From Przewalskia tangutica (taxonomy: Eukaryota > Streptophyta > Magnoliopsida > Solanales > Solanaceae): a stretch of DNA of 64,000 nt. The stretch lies in assembly GCA_029844215.1 (NCBI GenBank), contig CM056732.1, positions 22,987,501 through 23,051,500 on the forward strand, in the 5' to 3' direction. Below are positions 55,560 through 64,000 of the stretch, piece by piece; the stretch's first letter is position 1; each line of letters opens with the position of its first letter. Position numbers and translations under genes: made by a program. The notes beneath the pieces were generated by a model, which had not been told where the DNA came from, made no database searches, and saw nothing but the letters and a program-made list of their open reading frames with translations.

Positions 55560-56240
55560 TTCTTGTGTAAACGTTTTAGTAGTTTATTTAAGTATTCTTT
55601 TTGGTACGGGTTGTTCCCAATTCATATTATTAATGAGAAGGTTTTTGGTTTGTTCTAGGGTATCGCTGCTATTGGATTTATACGTTAATGTTGTTATACT
55701 ATTATTAATAACGGGGTCTACTAATTTATAAAAGGGGTATCCTATGGAGTTTTGAGAGGAGTATATTTCAAACCATTCAAAAAATGGAATTTTTATTTTA
55801 TTTTCTTGGACAAATTCATAGAATTTTTCTTGTATAAATTTCCTGGTATTTAAGAAATTTTTAAAGAACCAAATTCTTTTTTCTGAATTATGTTTTTCAT
55901 AAAATTCCTTTTGTAGTAATTTTTTATTTACTTGGAATTCTACTTCTAAAACATCACATTCATTTACTAGTCCATCTCGAGTTATTGAAGAATATGTTGG
56001 ACTCGTAGGTTCTTGGTCATCTATTTTTTCTTTAATAGTGGAATTTATATATATTGGTCTGGGTATTTGATTAGTGTAGTCTACGTTTGTTAGATTTGGT
56101 AAATCTTACGTAGAATATCTAGGTTTTTTTTAACTGGTGTATTTATTACCGAAGAAATCTGTGAGACTCTTCCTAAATCTAGGGTCTCTTCGGAACTTGT
56201 ATCTTCGTATCTATTACTCATAGATCTTCTTAAAAATGAG
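55560..56240 (-). pseudogene. Unit 3 movement protein C terminus and coat N-terminal segment
   Basis: The minus strand reads through MSNIYEDTSSEETL-like sequence, then KFIQEKFYEFVQENKI, FFEWFEIYSSQNSI (about 55780) and SITTLTYKSNSSDTLEQ. It then jumps from NNMNWEQPVP straight to KRILKY near 55600, so the coat core and knuckle present in unit 1 are deleted. Unit 2 has the same junction (about 50570). Confidence 0.65.
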
Positions 56241-56249
56241 AGACTGACT

Positions 56250-56900
56250 CTACCATCTTGGTATTGAATTATTTCTCTAAGATGTGTATTTGGTTGCTCA
56301 GATTCTAAGGGTTCAGGTTTAACTATACCTTCCCGGATCCATTCTTCTGGTAGGGTAATATCCTTTCACCTAATAGGTCTTGGTATTACCGTGTTAGATC
56401 TGGAAAGATATGTTTGTAAAAGAAGGGTTTCACCTTTCTTACTGTGGTATCTGACTTTTGTGGCAAAAACAGATGTCATGCTTTATAATGGATTCTAAAA
56501 ATTAATGCTACAGGAATAGATCCTTCAAGCATTTGGTAATTGTGCGTCTTAATCTGCAAGACATGGAATTTTTGGATATTTTTATCATTTAGGGATACTG
56601 AGAAATTCGGATAACAATAAAAAAAGATTGATCCTGTACAGAGACTGGACTCATCGAACTTAACAGGGAATCTTCAAAGTTTGTGAAACTTGCATCTCTT
56701 AAGATAGCAAGTATTGAAGTGTTTAATCCTTCTTTGGTAAGGGGTTTTATCCCTACTTGGACTAAACCAATGTGTATGTATTTATAGTTTCTTTCTCTGT
56801 GTTTTTTCAGAGAATTTTGAGAAAGTAATTGGATTGTTTCAAAAGGTTTTACTAATTGGATATCTCGTTCTTCTGTTTTAATAGTGAAATCTGTTTTGAA
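56250..56900 (-). pseudogene. Unit 3 movement protein, 5' truncated
   Basis: Starts abruptly at FKTDFTIKTEERDIQLVKPF; the first 60 or so codons are replaced by Athila-type LTR sequence at 56900/56901. YIHIGLVQVGIKPLTKEGLN is intact. A frameshift lies near 56650 and the shared TGA is at 56366-56368. Confidence 0.8.
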
Positions 56901-57157
56901 TATTATTAATGATTTCTTCTTCAGCATATTAAGATATATTCAATATTATTGTGATTGCTTGATAATTAACTGACCATTAATTGTCATCACTTATATGATT
57001 TTGAATCAAAAGTCTGAAAGGTGAGATTTAAATATGTTGTAATTGTCTAGACATAAGTTAAAATCGTGGACGAAAGTACCCCGATACTTGTGTTGTAATT
57101 AAGGTTATTGTTCTTAATCCTCATGTGTGGTAAAATCTATCATAGAAATATAGAAGG
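56901..57157 (+). mobile_element. Internal fragment of an Athila/Tat-type LTR
   Basis: Matches 61226-61477 of the LTR downstream (GATTTCTTCTTCAGCATATT, AACTGACCATTAATTRTCAT, CGAATCAAAAGTCTGAAAGG-like and AAATCTATCAYAGAAATATA). It ends at AGAAGG, where it joins the 3' untranslated region of the same family. This is the scar of a deletion from within a 5' LTR to near the 3' end of the element. Confidence 0.85.
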
Positions 57158-57598
57158 AAAAAGAGTTGAATAAAAAATGCTTATGGTACGTAATTTAAGC
57201 ATAAATGCATACTTTTACCTTCCCCTGCCTAAGCCTACATTAAAACCAGTAAAAGTCCTGTTGATCTTTAAGGTGTATGTCTATGATTAGTGGAGAATAT
57301 CAAGTAAACAGGTCTATAGCATTTGGGAAAGATGGAATGAAATTGACATGCATAGGTTAGGTGTTTGTATTTCCATTGACTATGAGCTAAGTGAATTTGC
57401 TAAATATCTAACTTGAAATTCTAGATTGCTAATTATTCATGTGATGCATGTTCTAACATATTATTCCAACTTTCATTCATGATTTTGAGGAAGCATTGCT
57501 ATAACTACTTGATCCATTTCATTGAGTCTTTTATTTGATTTTTTTTTTTGGTTTAGTGCTTTATTCGAAGGCGAGTAAAGTGTATGTTTGGGGGTGTT
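57158..57598 (+). mobile_element. 3' untranslated region and polypurine tract of an Athila/Tat-type element
   Basis: Matches 63590-64000 (GCTTATGGTAYGTAATTTRA, GATGGAATGAAATTGACATG, TTAGGTGTTTGTATTTCCAT). It ends with the G-rich ATGTTTGGGGGTG tract (57584-57596), just before the LTR start at 57599. This is the position of the plus-strand primer. Confidence 0.8.
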
Positions 57599-57740
57599 TG
57601 TTGAGTGTATTTTATACACTCTTTTGAATCCTTTTTAGTTAAGTATTTTCCGCTTTTCGTTTGTGTTCAGTATAGTATTAGGGTTGTTTTTCTTTCTTTT
57701 TGAGTCACAGCGGTCCTAAAGGAGGAAATATAGAATTGAG

Positions 57741-60691
57741 TGTTACACCTCGTAAGTTTAAGATGATAATTAAGAACGTCATTAAGGAAAAAAGATTCAA
57801 AGGTGGATATAAAATATATTTACATACGTTAATAAGGAATAATTTTGGTTACAACGAAGGTAACAATGGAAAATTCAAAATGATGGTTGTATTTACGATT
57901 ATGGATTAGTAACGGATTATGTAAATTGTGACATTGAGGTTACGAGGGCTTATGGAATTTTTTTTAAATCTAAAAGAAGTAAAGTTTAAGATTTGTTTTG
58001 ATAAGTTGAGAGATTGATTTTAGAAGAAAATTTGGGATCAAAGTGTACAATTTAATTGTAATTTTCAGATTTCATTTTTCCCTTAAAACACCTAAATCCC
58101 TTCATCTTCTAAACATTTCATTCAAACACACTCACCCTCTCTTCTCTTGATTCTTGGCCGAAATTAACCAAATTCCATAGCCAAATTGGGGCATTTTCAT
58201 CATCCTCCTTAGACTAAGCTCCCTCCATAAATCAATAGCAAAAATGTAAAAAAAAAAGAAGACAGAAACAGTGGCCAAATCGGGCCACTGCCAACAACCC
58301 TTAGTCTCGGTTTTGGCTAGGTTTTTGAACAAATTTGTCAATGCAAATCGTGTAGGAATGATGGAGTAACATCATAGATTGTTGCATGTTGATTTGGAAT
58401 TAAAAAAGGGTGCAATTGGGCAAGAAAATAGCCAAAACAGTGGGGAAATCGTTGGGTGCTGGCCGCAGGTCAAGGTAAGATTTTTCGGATTTTTGGATAA
58501 GTTTTTTAGAAGAAAAACACGTAAGGATGTTGGTCTAACATTGTAGAATGTTTGCATGTTGGTTTGAAGTTGAAACGACGACCATTTAGCAAAGAAAAGC
58601 CGGCGAAACCGCGGGTATCGCGCGAAATTTGAGCGATGTTCGGCTAGGATATTTTGGTAATTTAATTGAGGTAAAAATTCTTCCCTTAAGTTACAATTGA
58701 AGTGCATGTTGTTGTAGTTGAAGTATTGAGTTATGGTCGATAATTGCATGTTGGGAATTGGAAGGAAAGCTTAATGTTAATGCACTTATGATATGGAATT
58801 GTTGATAGAGAAAGTTGGATTAAGAAGTAAGAAAAAGAATTAGAGAATTGTAATATGTTAGGGCTAACCTTTATGAAATTGTTGAGCACGATTGTCCCGC
58901 CTAAAGGTTCGTTCTTGTTAGATTATAAAATAAGTTATGAAATTGTAAATACGTTGCGATAATCGTCAATACATATTTTAAAAGAGGTTAAAAGTATAAG
59001 TAAAGCAATATGTTGCAAACTAGAAGACTTGAACTCTTGTTACTAATTGATAGACTTGGTGGATTGCCTTAATGGACTATTTTTTATTATTATTATGAAT
59101 TAAGAGTTGGTGGAATATGACAGATAAGTGGTTTAATTACCTAAATTGTTGTTGGGATTAAATTCCATAAAGGTGAGAAGAAAGGTTGTATAGATGGTAT
59201 GTGTCAAGTATATGGGCTATTATGGTCATACTCCTAAGTAATGACTTATTGATTGGTTGGTTTGAATTGGATTGTTAGTTGGAGTTGAATTGCTGGCTGA
59301 TTTGGATTGTTGGAAAATTGTGGATACGCACATAAACAAAGGAAATGCTGCCCAAATTTTTATAGAAATAAGGGAGCCGTTATTCATATAACTTACATTA
59401 GAAAATCAAAATTGACGAGCGTGTTATTCCTTATTATAGGTTGAAGTACTAGGTGAGACATACCTTAATATCGAGTTGATTAGTTCGCCTAAGAGGTATG
59501 CGAGCCTATCTTCCTTTCTTTTGGCATGATTTTGTGAATTATTGATTCTTTCATTCGACATGAATATTATACAAGGGAATGTACGGCGGACGTACATGAC
59601 TCCTTCATAGTCTTATTCATAGTAATATGAGTTATGAAAAGTACATGTGATCTTCTTGTAAGAAGTTATTTAATAATTTTAATGAGAGTCAAATAAATGA
59701 TTTAAATTGCATACAGTTGCTCATGTTATCTACTTGTGCTAAGAGTCATTTTTCCACTTCACCGCGTTTCGAGCCGGGAAGATTCGTGCACATATATCAG
59801 GATGATTCACCGCGTCCTTCACTAGAGGGTCGGGCAGTTTATTTATATATATATGATGATTCCACGGACAGGCATATGTGATGCGGGTACAGATACCCAT
59901 GACAGTATATTCCACCGTGTCCCTCACCTAAGGGTCGGGCAGTTTATTCATTTATTTACATCTGATGATTTTATGACTAAGCATGCATGAGTACGGGTAT
60001 GAATCTCATTCTTTTATGATACAGTTGACTCTCTACCTTACATGACACAATTTTGATCTTATTTACATGATTTCATACTTACATACTCGATACATTATTT
60101 CGTACTGACCCCCCTTTCCTCGGGGGGCTGCGTTCATGCCCGCAGGTTCAGGTGTTCAGATAGGTGACCCTCCAGTTTAGGGCCTCCATTCGGCAGTCGG
60201 AGAGCTCCTTTGTTTCGGAGCCGGCTATTTTGGTACAGATTCCTATCTTTCAGACTTATGCACATTTTGGGCACGACAGGGTCCTGTCCCGTCATATGTC
60301 AGCACTGTACTTTTAGAGGTCTGTAGACAGTTGTGGGTTGGACGTTTGTAGCTTGCTTTGGGTTGTAATGTTGTTGTACTCTGTGTTGGGGCGTTCTCGG
60401 TTATACTTGTTGTTATCTAGTGGCAGCTTTGTCGGCTTGCTTATTTTGACTATTCCTTTGTGTACATAATGTTGGTTGGTAGCAGCCTAGTCGGCTAGCC
60501 TATTATGATTGTTGTTCTGTTGTTGATTTGGCAGCCTGATCGGCTCGCCCATTTTGGGGAGATGTTGTAAAAGCAGCGTTGTGCTGCCGAAATTTCTATA
60601 GATCTCGGTATTATATAGATTAAGAGTGACATGTCAGTAATGACGTCTAATTAGGACGTTTAGTCGTGGCCCGTCGGGTTGGGTCGTGACA
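57741..60691 (+). mobile_element. Solo LTR, 2951 bp, TSD TTGAG
   Basis: Starts TGTTACACCTCGTAAGTTTA at 57741 and ends GTCGGGTTGGGTCGTGACA at 60691. It is flanked by TTGAG at 57736-57740 and 60692-60696. Same family as the LTR at 5296-8324 (opposite orientation), judged by identical ends and internal blocks such as TCTGTAGACAGTTGTGGGTT. No internal domain, so it is a solo LTR. The family-specific repeat array is reduced to about two units (59755-59945). Confidence 0.95.
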
Positions 60692-60980
60692 TTGAGGATG
60701 AAATGAGCTTAATTGAGATGAAATTGCAAAAGCAAAGCCCAAGAAATGAAGCCTAAGAAGTCCTGAGAAGAATAGAAGAAAAATCAGACGAAATCTGGAA
60801 TTTTTCGCTGACAACGCCGTGGCGCCAAAATGCAGGGCCACGGCGCTGAAACTTCAGAGAGCTGCAGGAATTTCGGCGCCATGGCGCCAACTTGCTGGGC
60901 CACAACGCCGACGCGATATTTTCAGTTTCTGTGCCAATTTTCAGAGGGGTAAAAGGATCCAAAGCGCAAGTTTTCTCAGA

Positions 60981-60987
60981 TATAAAA
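60981..60987 (+). promoter_or_regulatory. Probable Athila/Tat LTR TATA box
   Basis: TATAAAA in the context CAGATATAAAACCCTGC, about 870 bp before the LTR end. Predicted from sequence only. Confidence 0.5.
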
Positions 60988-61861
60988 CCCTGCTCATTAT
61001 GGGGGGATATACCATATCTCATATCGTACTTTGGAGGCAAAAATTGGAGGCTACAACACAATATTGGAGACAACTCTTGTTCAAGTTCTTTTCTTTCCTT
61101 TGTTTTTTTTAGTTTATGTTGGATATTGATTTAGTTCTTAGCATGACAATGTCTAGGAGCTAATTACTTTAGTAGGGTTTTCCGTCGAATCTTCTTGAAA
61201 CTCTTTCATATAGTTAATGCATAGTTATTGATTTCTTCTTCAGCATATTAAGATCTATTCAATATTGTTGTGATTGCTTGGTAGTTAACTGACCATTAAT
61301 TATCATAACTTATATGATTTCGAATCAAAAGTCTGAAAGGTGAGATTTGAATATGATGTAGTTGTCTAGACATAGGTTAAAATCGTGGATGAAAGTACCA
61401 CGATACTTGTGTAGTATTTAAGGTTATTGTTCTTAATCCTCCTGTGCGGTAAAATCTATCACAGAAATATAGAAGGTTTCTGCACAAGGTTGAGCTCTTG
61501 TATGTCCGAACCGGAATATGATGACAGATCAGTTAACCTGCTATCTTAATAATAAGAAGAATTATTAACATTGCATTAACACGTGAAAGAGTGGATAGTT
61601 GAGGAGATTGGAAGCCATATTTCCATCATAACTGTTTTAAATCCCAAAGTATTACCATCTTTAGTTTATTTTCTGCACTTAGTTTTAATTCTTAGTTATA
61701 ATTCTCAAACTAAAGAACGTTAACCAAATAGATACCATAAAATAGATAACCAGTACTTGACAAACCAGTCTCTGTGGATGATAAACTCGGTCTTACAGAT
61801 CTTTATTACTTGAACCATACGTACACTTGCGTAAGCACTTAGAAATATAGCAACAAGTTTT

Positions 61862-61879
61862 TGGCGCCGTTACCGGGGA
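61862..61879 (+). other. Primer binding site, tRNA-Asp type
   Basis: TGGCGCCGTTACCGGGGA, six bases inside the LTR end. It matches the tRNA-Asp 3'-end complement (TGGCGCCGTTGCCGGGGA) at 17 of 18 positions. This PBS is usual for Athila/Tat-group Ty3 elements. Confidence 0.9.
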
Positions 61880-62004
61880 CTGACGTACTTTCAATATCGA
61901 ATTATCTATTCTTATTTCTAATTTGTTTTTTTTAATTTTGTTTTAGTGCTGTTTGTCGTGATCTGTTTGTTGTTTTTGATCAATTTCAGGAAATTTGTTT
62001 ATGT

Positions 62005-62680
62005 GAAGTAGGAGAGGAGCAGACACTCATATCCCTCTGAACCCTGAGATTGAAAGATTGTGCAGACAGAACAGAAAAGGGGATGGAGAAGTGGATGTTA
62101 GTCCACGTATTCTACAATGAGCTGTGTGGTACAACTCGTACCATTATTGATGCTGCAGCAGGAGGAACATTCATGAGAAAGAGTGCCAATTAGGCACATG
62201 ATTTGCTAGAGGATATGGCCACAAACAACCAGCAGGGGGCCGATGAGAGAGCAATGAACAATAGGAAAGTGGCTGGGGTTCATGAGTTAGATGCTATCAC
62301 TGCATTGACTGCTCAGGTGGCCACTTTGACAAAGCGATTCTGGCGAGTTACTATGCCCGTTATCTGATTCAGACACCAGTGAGTTGTGAAATATGTGGGG
62401 GTCCCCATCCTTTTGATAGATGCACATCAGTGGATCCAAATAATGTGCCTATGGAGCAGGTCCAAGCAGTTGGAAATTTTCAGAAGCCCTACAACAATGC
62501 ACACTCCAATACTTATAATCAGGGGTGGAGAAATCACCCCAACTTTTCATGGAGGAATGATCAAGGACATCAATTTCAGTTTCAGGGGCAGTATCAACAG
62601 AGCAGTCCACAACAATCCTTGAATCCAACATCGGCCTCACATCAGTTCAGCCCAACAGCCTCACAAGAGAAGTAAGATGA
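62005..62680 (+). pseudogene. gag pieces: short N terminus joined to C-terminal half and zinc knuckle
   Basis: A short N-terminal piece (HIPLNPEIERLCRQNRK-like, about 62030-62085) is followed directly by the C-terminal half of gag: FYNELCGTTRTIIDAAAGG (about 62109), LLEDMATNNQQGADERAMNN and HELDAITALTAQVATLTKRF. The knuckle CEICGGPHPFDRC (about 62385) and an N/Q-rich tail with NTYNQGWRNHPNFSWRN follow. Stops at 62114 and 62191 and a shift near 62340 make it non-coding. The central nucleocapsid-like domain that should sit between the pieces is found downstream instead. Confidence 0.8.
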
Positions 62681-62699
62681 AATAAGAGAAATAAAAATA

Positions 62700-63302
62700 G
62701 TACTGACATAATTCATGAAAGAGACTGGGTCATCACTTTCAACCTTGGCCAACTCCTAGAAACAAATGACCAATTTTCAAGCCCAGTTCATGATCGAAAC
62801 TAGGTCATCGATCAAGAATTTGGAGACACGAGTGGGGCAGCTGGCAAATAGATCAGCAGAATATGGTGAATGATGAGTTACCAGCTGTGATGAGACAAGT
62901 CCAGCATCCTGCAGAAAGGATCTTAGGGAGCTATGTGATGTCGACAATTACAAGAGTGCAGACTTGCATCAGGCTTCCAGCTGTTGAAGCCAATAATTTT
63001 GAAATCAAACCAGCAATCTTGCACATGGTTCAAGGCTCAATTCAATTTGGGGGGTACCATCTGAAGATCCCCATTTGCATGTAGCAAATTTTCTGCAGTT
63101 GTGTGCAACGTTTAAGTACAAAAGTGTTACTGATGATGTCATTCAGTTGAGACTCTTCCCATTCTCACTCAGGGATAGAGCAAAGAGCTTGTTGAATTCA
63201 TTACAGACGAACTCCATTACTACATGGCAAGACTTGACTCAAAAGTTTCTTGCCAAATTCTTTGATAGCCCTTCTGACCGTTCATTACCTACCCTGACAT
63301 AA
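62700..63302 (+). pseudogene. Displaced central/N-terminal gag domain
   Basis: After a QFMIETRSSIKNLETRVGQL linker (about 62785-62845) comes the domain that normally precedes the knuckle: IRLPAVEANNFEIKPAILHM (about 62970), then (new frame) DPHLHVANFLQLCATFKYKS, DDVIQLRLFPFSLRDRAKSL and SITTWQDLTQKFLAKFF (to about 63255). This is the Ty3-type gag domain. It ends at a stop at 63300. No protease, RT or integrase follows. Confidence 0.85.
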
Positions 63303-64000
63303 ATTGTATCACTAGTCAGCCCCTTTGAGCCGAAAATAATATCTTTGTTTGATACCCTATGATTCCTTTGTTGTGTCATAAGTAATAATGAAAAAGTATT
63401 GGAATGAGAAGTGTTGAAGAAAGCAATAAAAAAAGAGTAAAAATGTGATGCACCCCAATGAATAATATGTAAAAAAATCTAAGTTTGGGGGTGCTTGTTA
63501 TGTATAATGTGTCTCATTCTCTCAAAAGAAAGGAGGGGAAAAATATGTATGAGACTAAAAAGAAAGTCTAAAAGAAAGAAAAAGAAAGAAAAGGAGTTGA
63601 ATGAAAAATGCTTATGGTATGTAATTTGAGCCTAAATGCATACTTTTACCTACTCATGCCTAAGCCTACATTAAAACCGGTAAAAGTCCTGATGATCTTT
63701 ATGATTAGTGGAAAATATTAAGTAAACATGTCTATAGCATTTGGAAAAGATGGAATGAAATTGACATGCATAAGTTAGGTGTTTGTATTTCCATTGACTA
63801 TGATCTAAGTGAATTTGCAAAATATCTAACTTGAAATTCTAGATTTCTAATTATTCATGTGATGTATGTTCTAACATATTATTCCAACTTTCATCCATGA
63901 TTTTGAGGAAACATTGCTATAACTACTTGATCCATTTCATTGAGTCTTTTATTTGATTTTGTTTTTATTTTTGTTTTTTGTTTAGTGCTTTACTCGAGGG
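63303..64000 (+). mobile_element. 3' region of the Athila/Tat-type element, running off the window
   Basis: AGTCAGCCCCTTTGAGCC-like sequence, then non-coding sequence with AGTTTGGGGGTGCTTG (about 63483). From 63590 it matches 57158-57560 and stops at the window edge about 40 bp short of where the polypurine tract would be. The pol region is absent, so the element is non-autonomous or deleted. Confidence 0.75.

Larger units (their letters stand above)
38122..56900 (-). mobile_element. Head-to-tail array of three defective endogenous caulimovirid units
   Basis: Reading the minus strand from 56900 down, the same module recurs: movement protein, coat region, protease, post-RT ORFs, TATA, leader and PBS. 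Unit 3 is about 56900-52053, unit 2 about 52052-48339, and unit 1 about 48338-38122 (interrupted by an LTR element at 42486-47083). Repeated landmarks: the movement protein start at 52031 and 48317; the PBS at 52269 and 48557; TATA at 52624, 48912 and 38511; and the ATGACATCATCCATGACATC block at 38592, 48990 and 52705. No LTR or integrase belongs to these units, which is as expected for Caulimoviridae. No unit has RT or RNase H. Stops and shifts throughout make all copies defective. Confidence 0.85.
57599..61855 (+). mobile_element. Athila/Tat-type LTR, interrupted by a solo LTR
   Basis: Starts TGTTGAGTGTATTTTATACA at 57599 and ends AAATATAGCAACA at 61855 (TGTTG/CAACA termini). After removing the nested solo LTR and one TSD copy (57741-60696) it is about 1.3 kb. 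A TATAAAA at 60981 is its probable promoter. Both sides carry internal sequence of the same family (3' region to the left; PBS and gag to the right), so it is shared by two tandemly arranged elements. It contains GGCGCCATGGCGCC, a 14-bp palindrome (60879-60892). Confidence 0.88.

Noticed and set aside
38122..56900. Classification of the array as a Ty3 LTR retrotransposon
   Set aside because: No LTRs or integrase; a movement protein of the 30K superfamily is present, and the leader/PBS/TATA order is that of a circular pararetrovirus.

Overview
This window is nuclear DNA of a flowering plant, most likely a Solanaceae species with a large, repeat-rich genome. The reasons are spliced plant genes with GT-AG introns, plant LTR retrotransposons, SINE/RTE-LINE 3' tails of the type common in Solanaceae (GGTAAGG, GCGTA, CCCCAGACCCCACTTGTGGG, GTTGTTG), and an eIF4A whose 413-aa length and N terminus match the tobacco-type translation factor. 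Two genes appear intact and both serve mRNA metabolism. (1) A 13-exon WD40 gene on the plus strand (9285-24594; 373 codons in frame) matches THO complex subunit 6 / DWA1. (2) A eukaryotic initiation factor 4A DEAD-box helicase gene (coding 34273-36621, with an intron in its 5' leader) is also on the plus strand. A third gene, a polyamine oxidase (29755-31170), survives only as a 3' fragment. It lies between two copies of the eIF4A upstream/5' leader region (26.7-27.9 kb and 31.8-33.6 kb).

Layout: 1-241 is the right end of an Athila/Tat-type LTR. 242-3025 is a decayed caulimovirid (pararetrovirus) copy: protease, reverse transcriptase, RNase H and a post-RT ORF. 3026-8324 is the 5' part of a minus-strand LTR retrotransposon (3.0 kb LTR, PBS, start of internal region) with a LINE endonuclease remnant. 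8325-25.6 kb is the THO6 locus, whose introns hold a near-full-length dead RTE-type LINE, a second LINE ruin and several SINEs. 25.6-33.6 kb is a mosaic of MITEs, a segmental duplication and the polyamine oxidase fragment. 33.6-36.8 kb is eIF4A. 37.55-37.83 kb is a SINE with an 18-bp target-site duplication.

38.1-56.9 kb is the most unusual region: three head-to-tail, minus-strand units of one endogenous caulimovirid. The order is TATA, leader, Met-tRNA-type primer binding site, movement protein, coat region, protease and post-RT ORFs. All three lack the RT-RNase H block and share the same stop codon in the movement protein gene, so they appear to be amplified copies of an already defective genome. 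One unit is interrupted by an LTR element that itself carries a solo LTR (44492-46946, TSD ATTAC).

56.9-64.0 kb is an Athila/Tat-type LTR retrotransposon array: LTR debris, 3' untranslated region, and an LTR (57599-61855) that is itself interrupted by a solo LTR (57741-60691, TSD TTGAG). After these come a tRNA-Asp-type PBS and a gag whose parts are in the wrong order.

All assignments come from reading the sequence and translations by eye. No alignment or database search was run. Boundaries of decayed repeats are approximate unless a TSD or terminal motif is stated.
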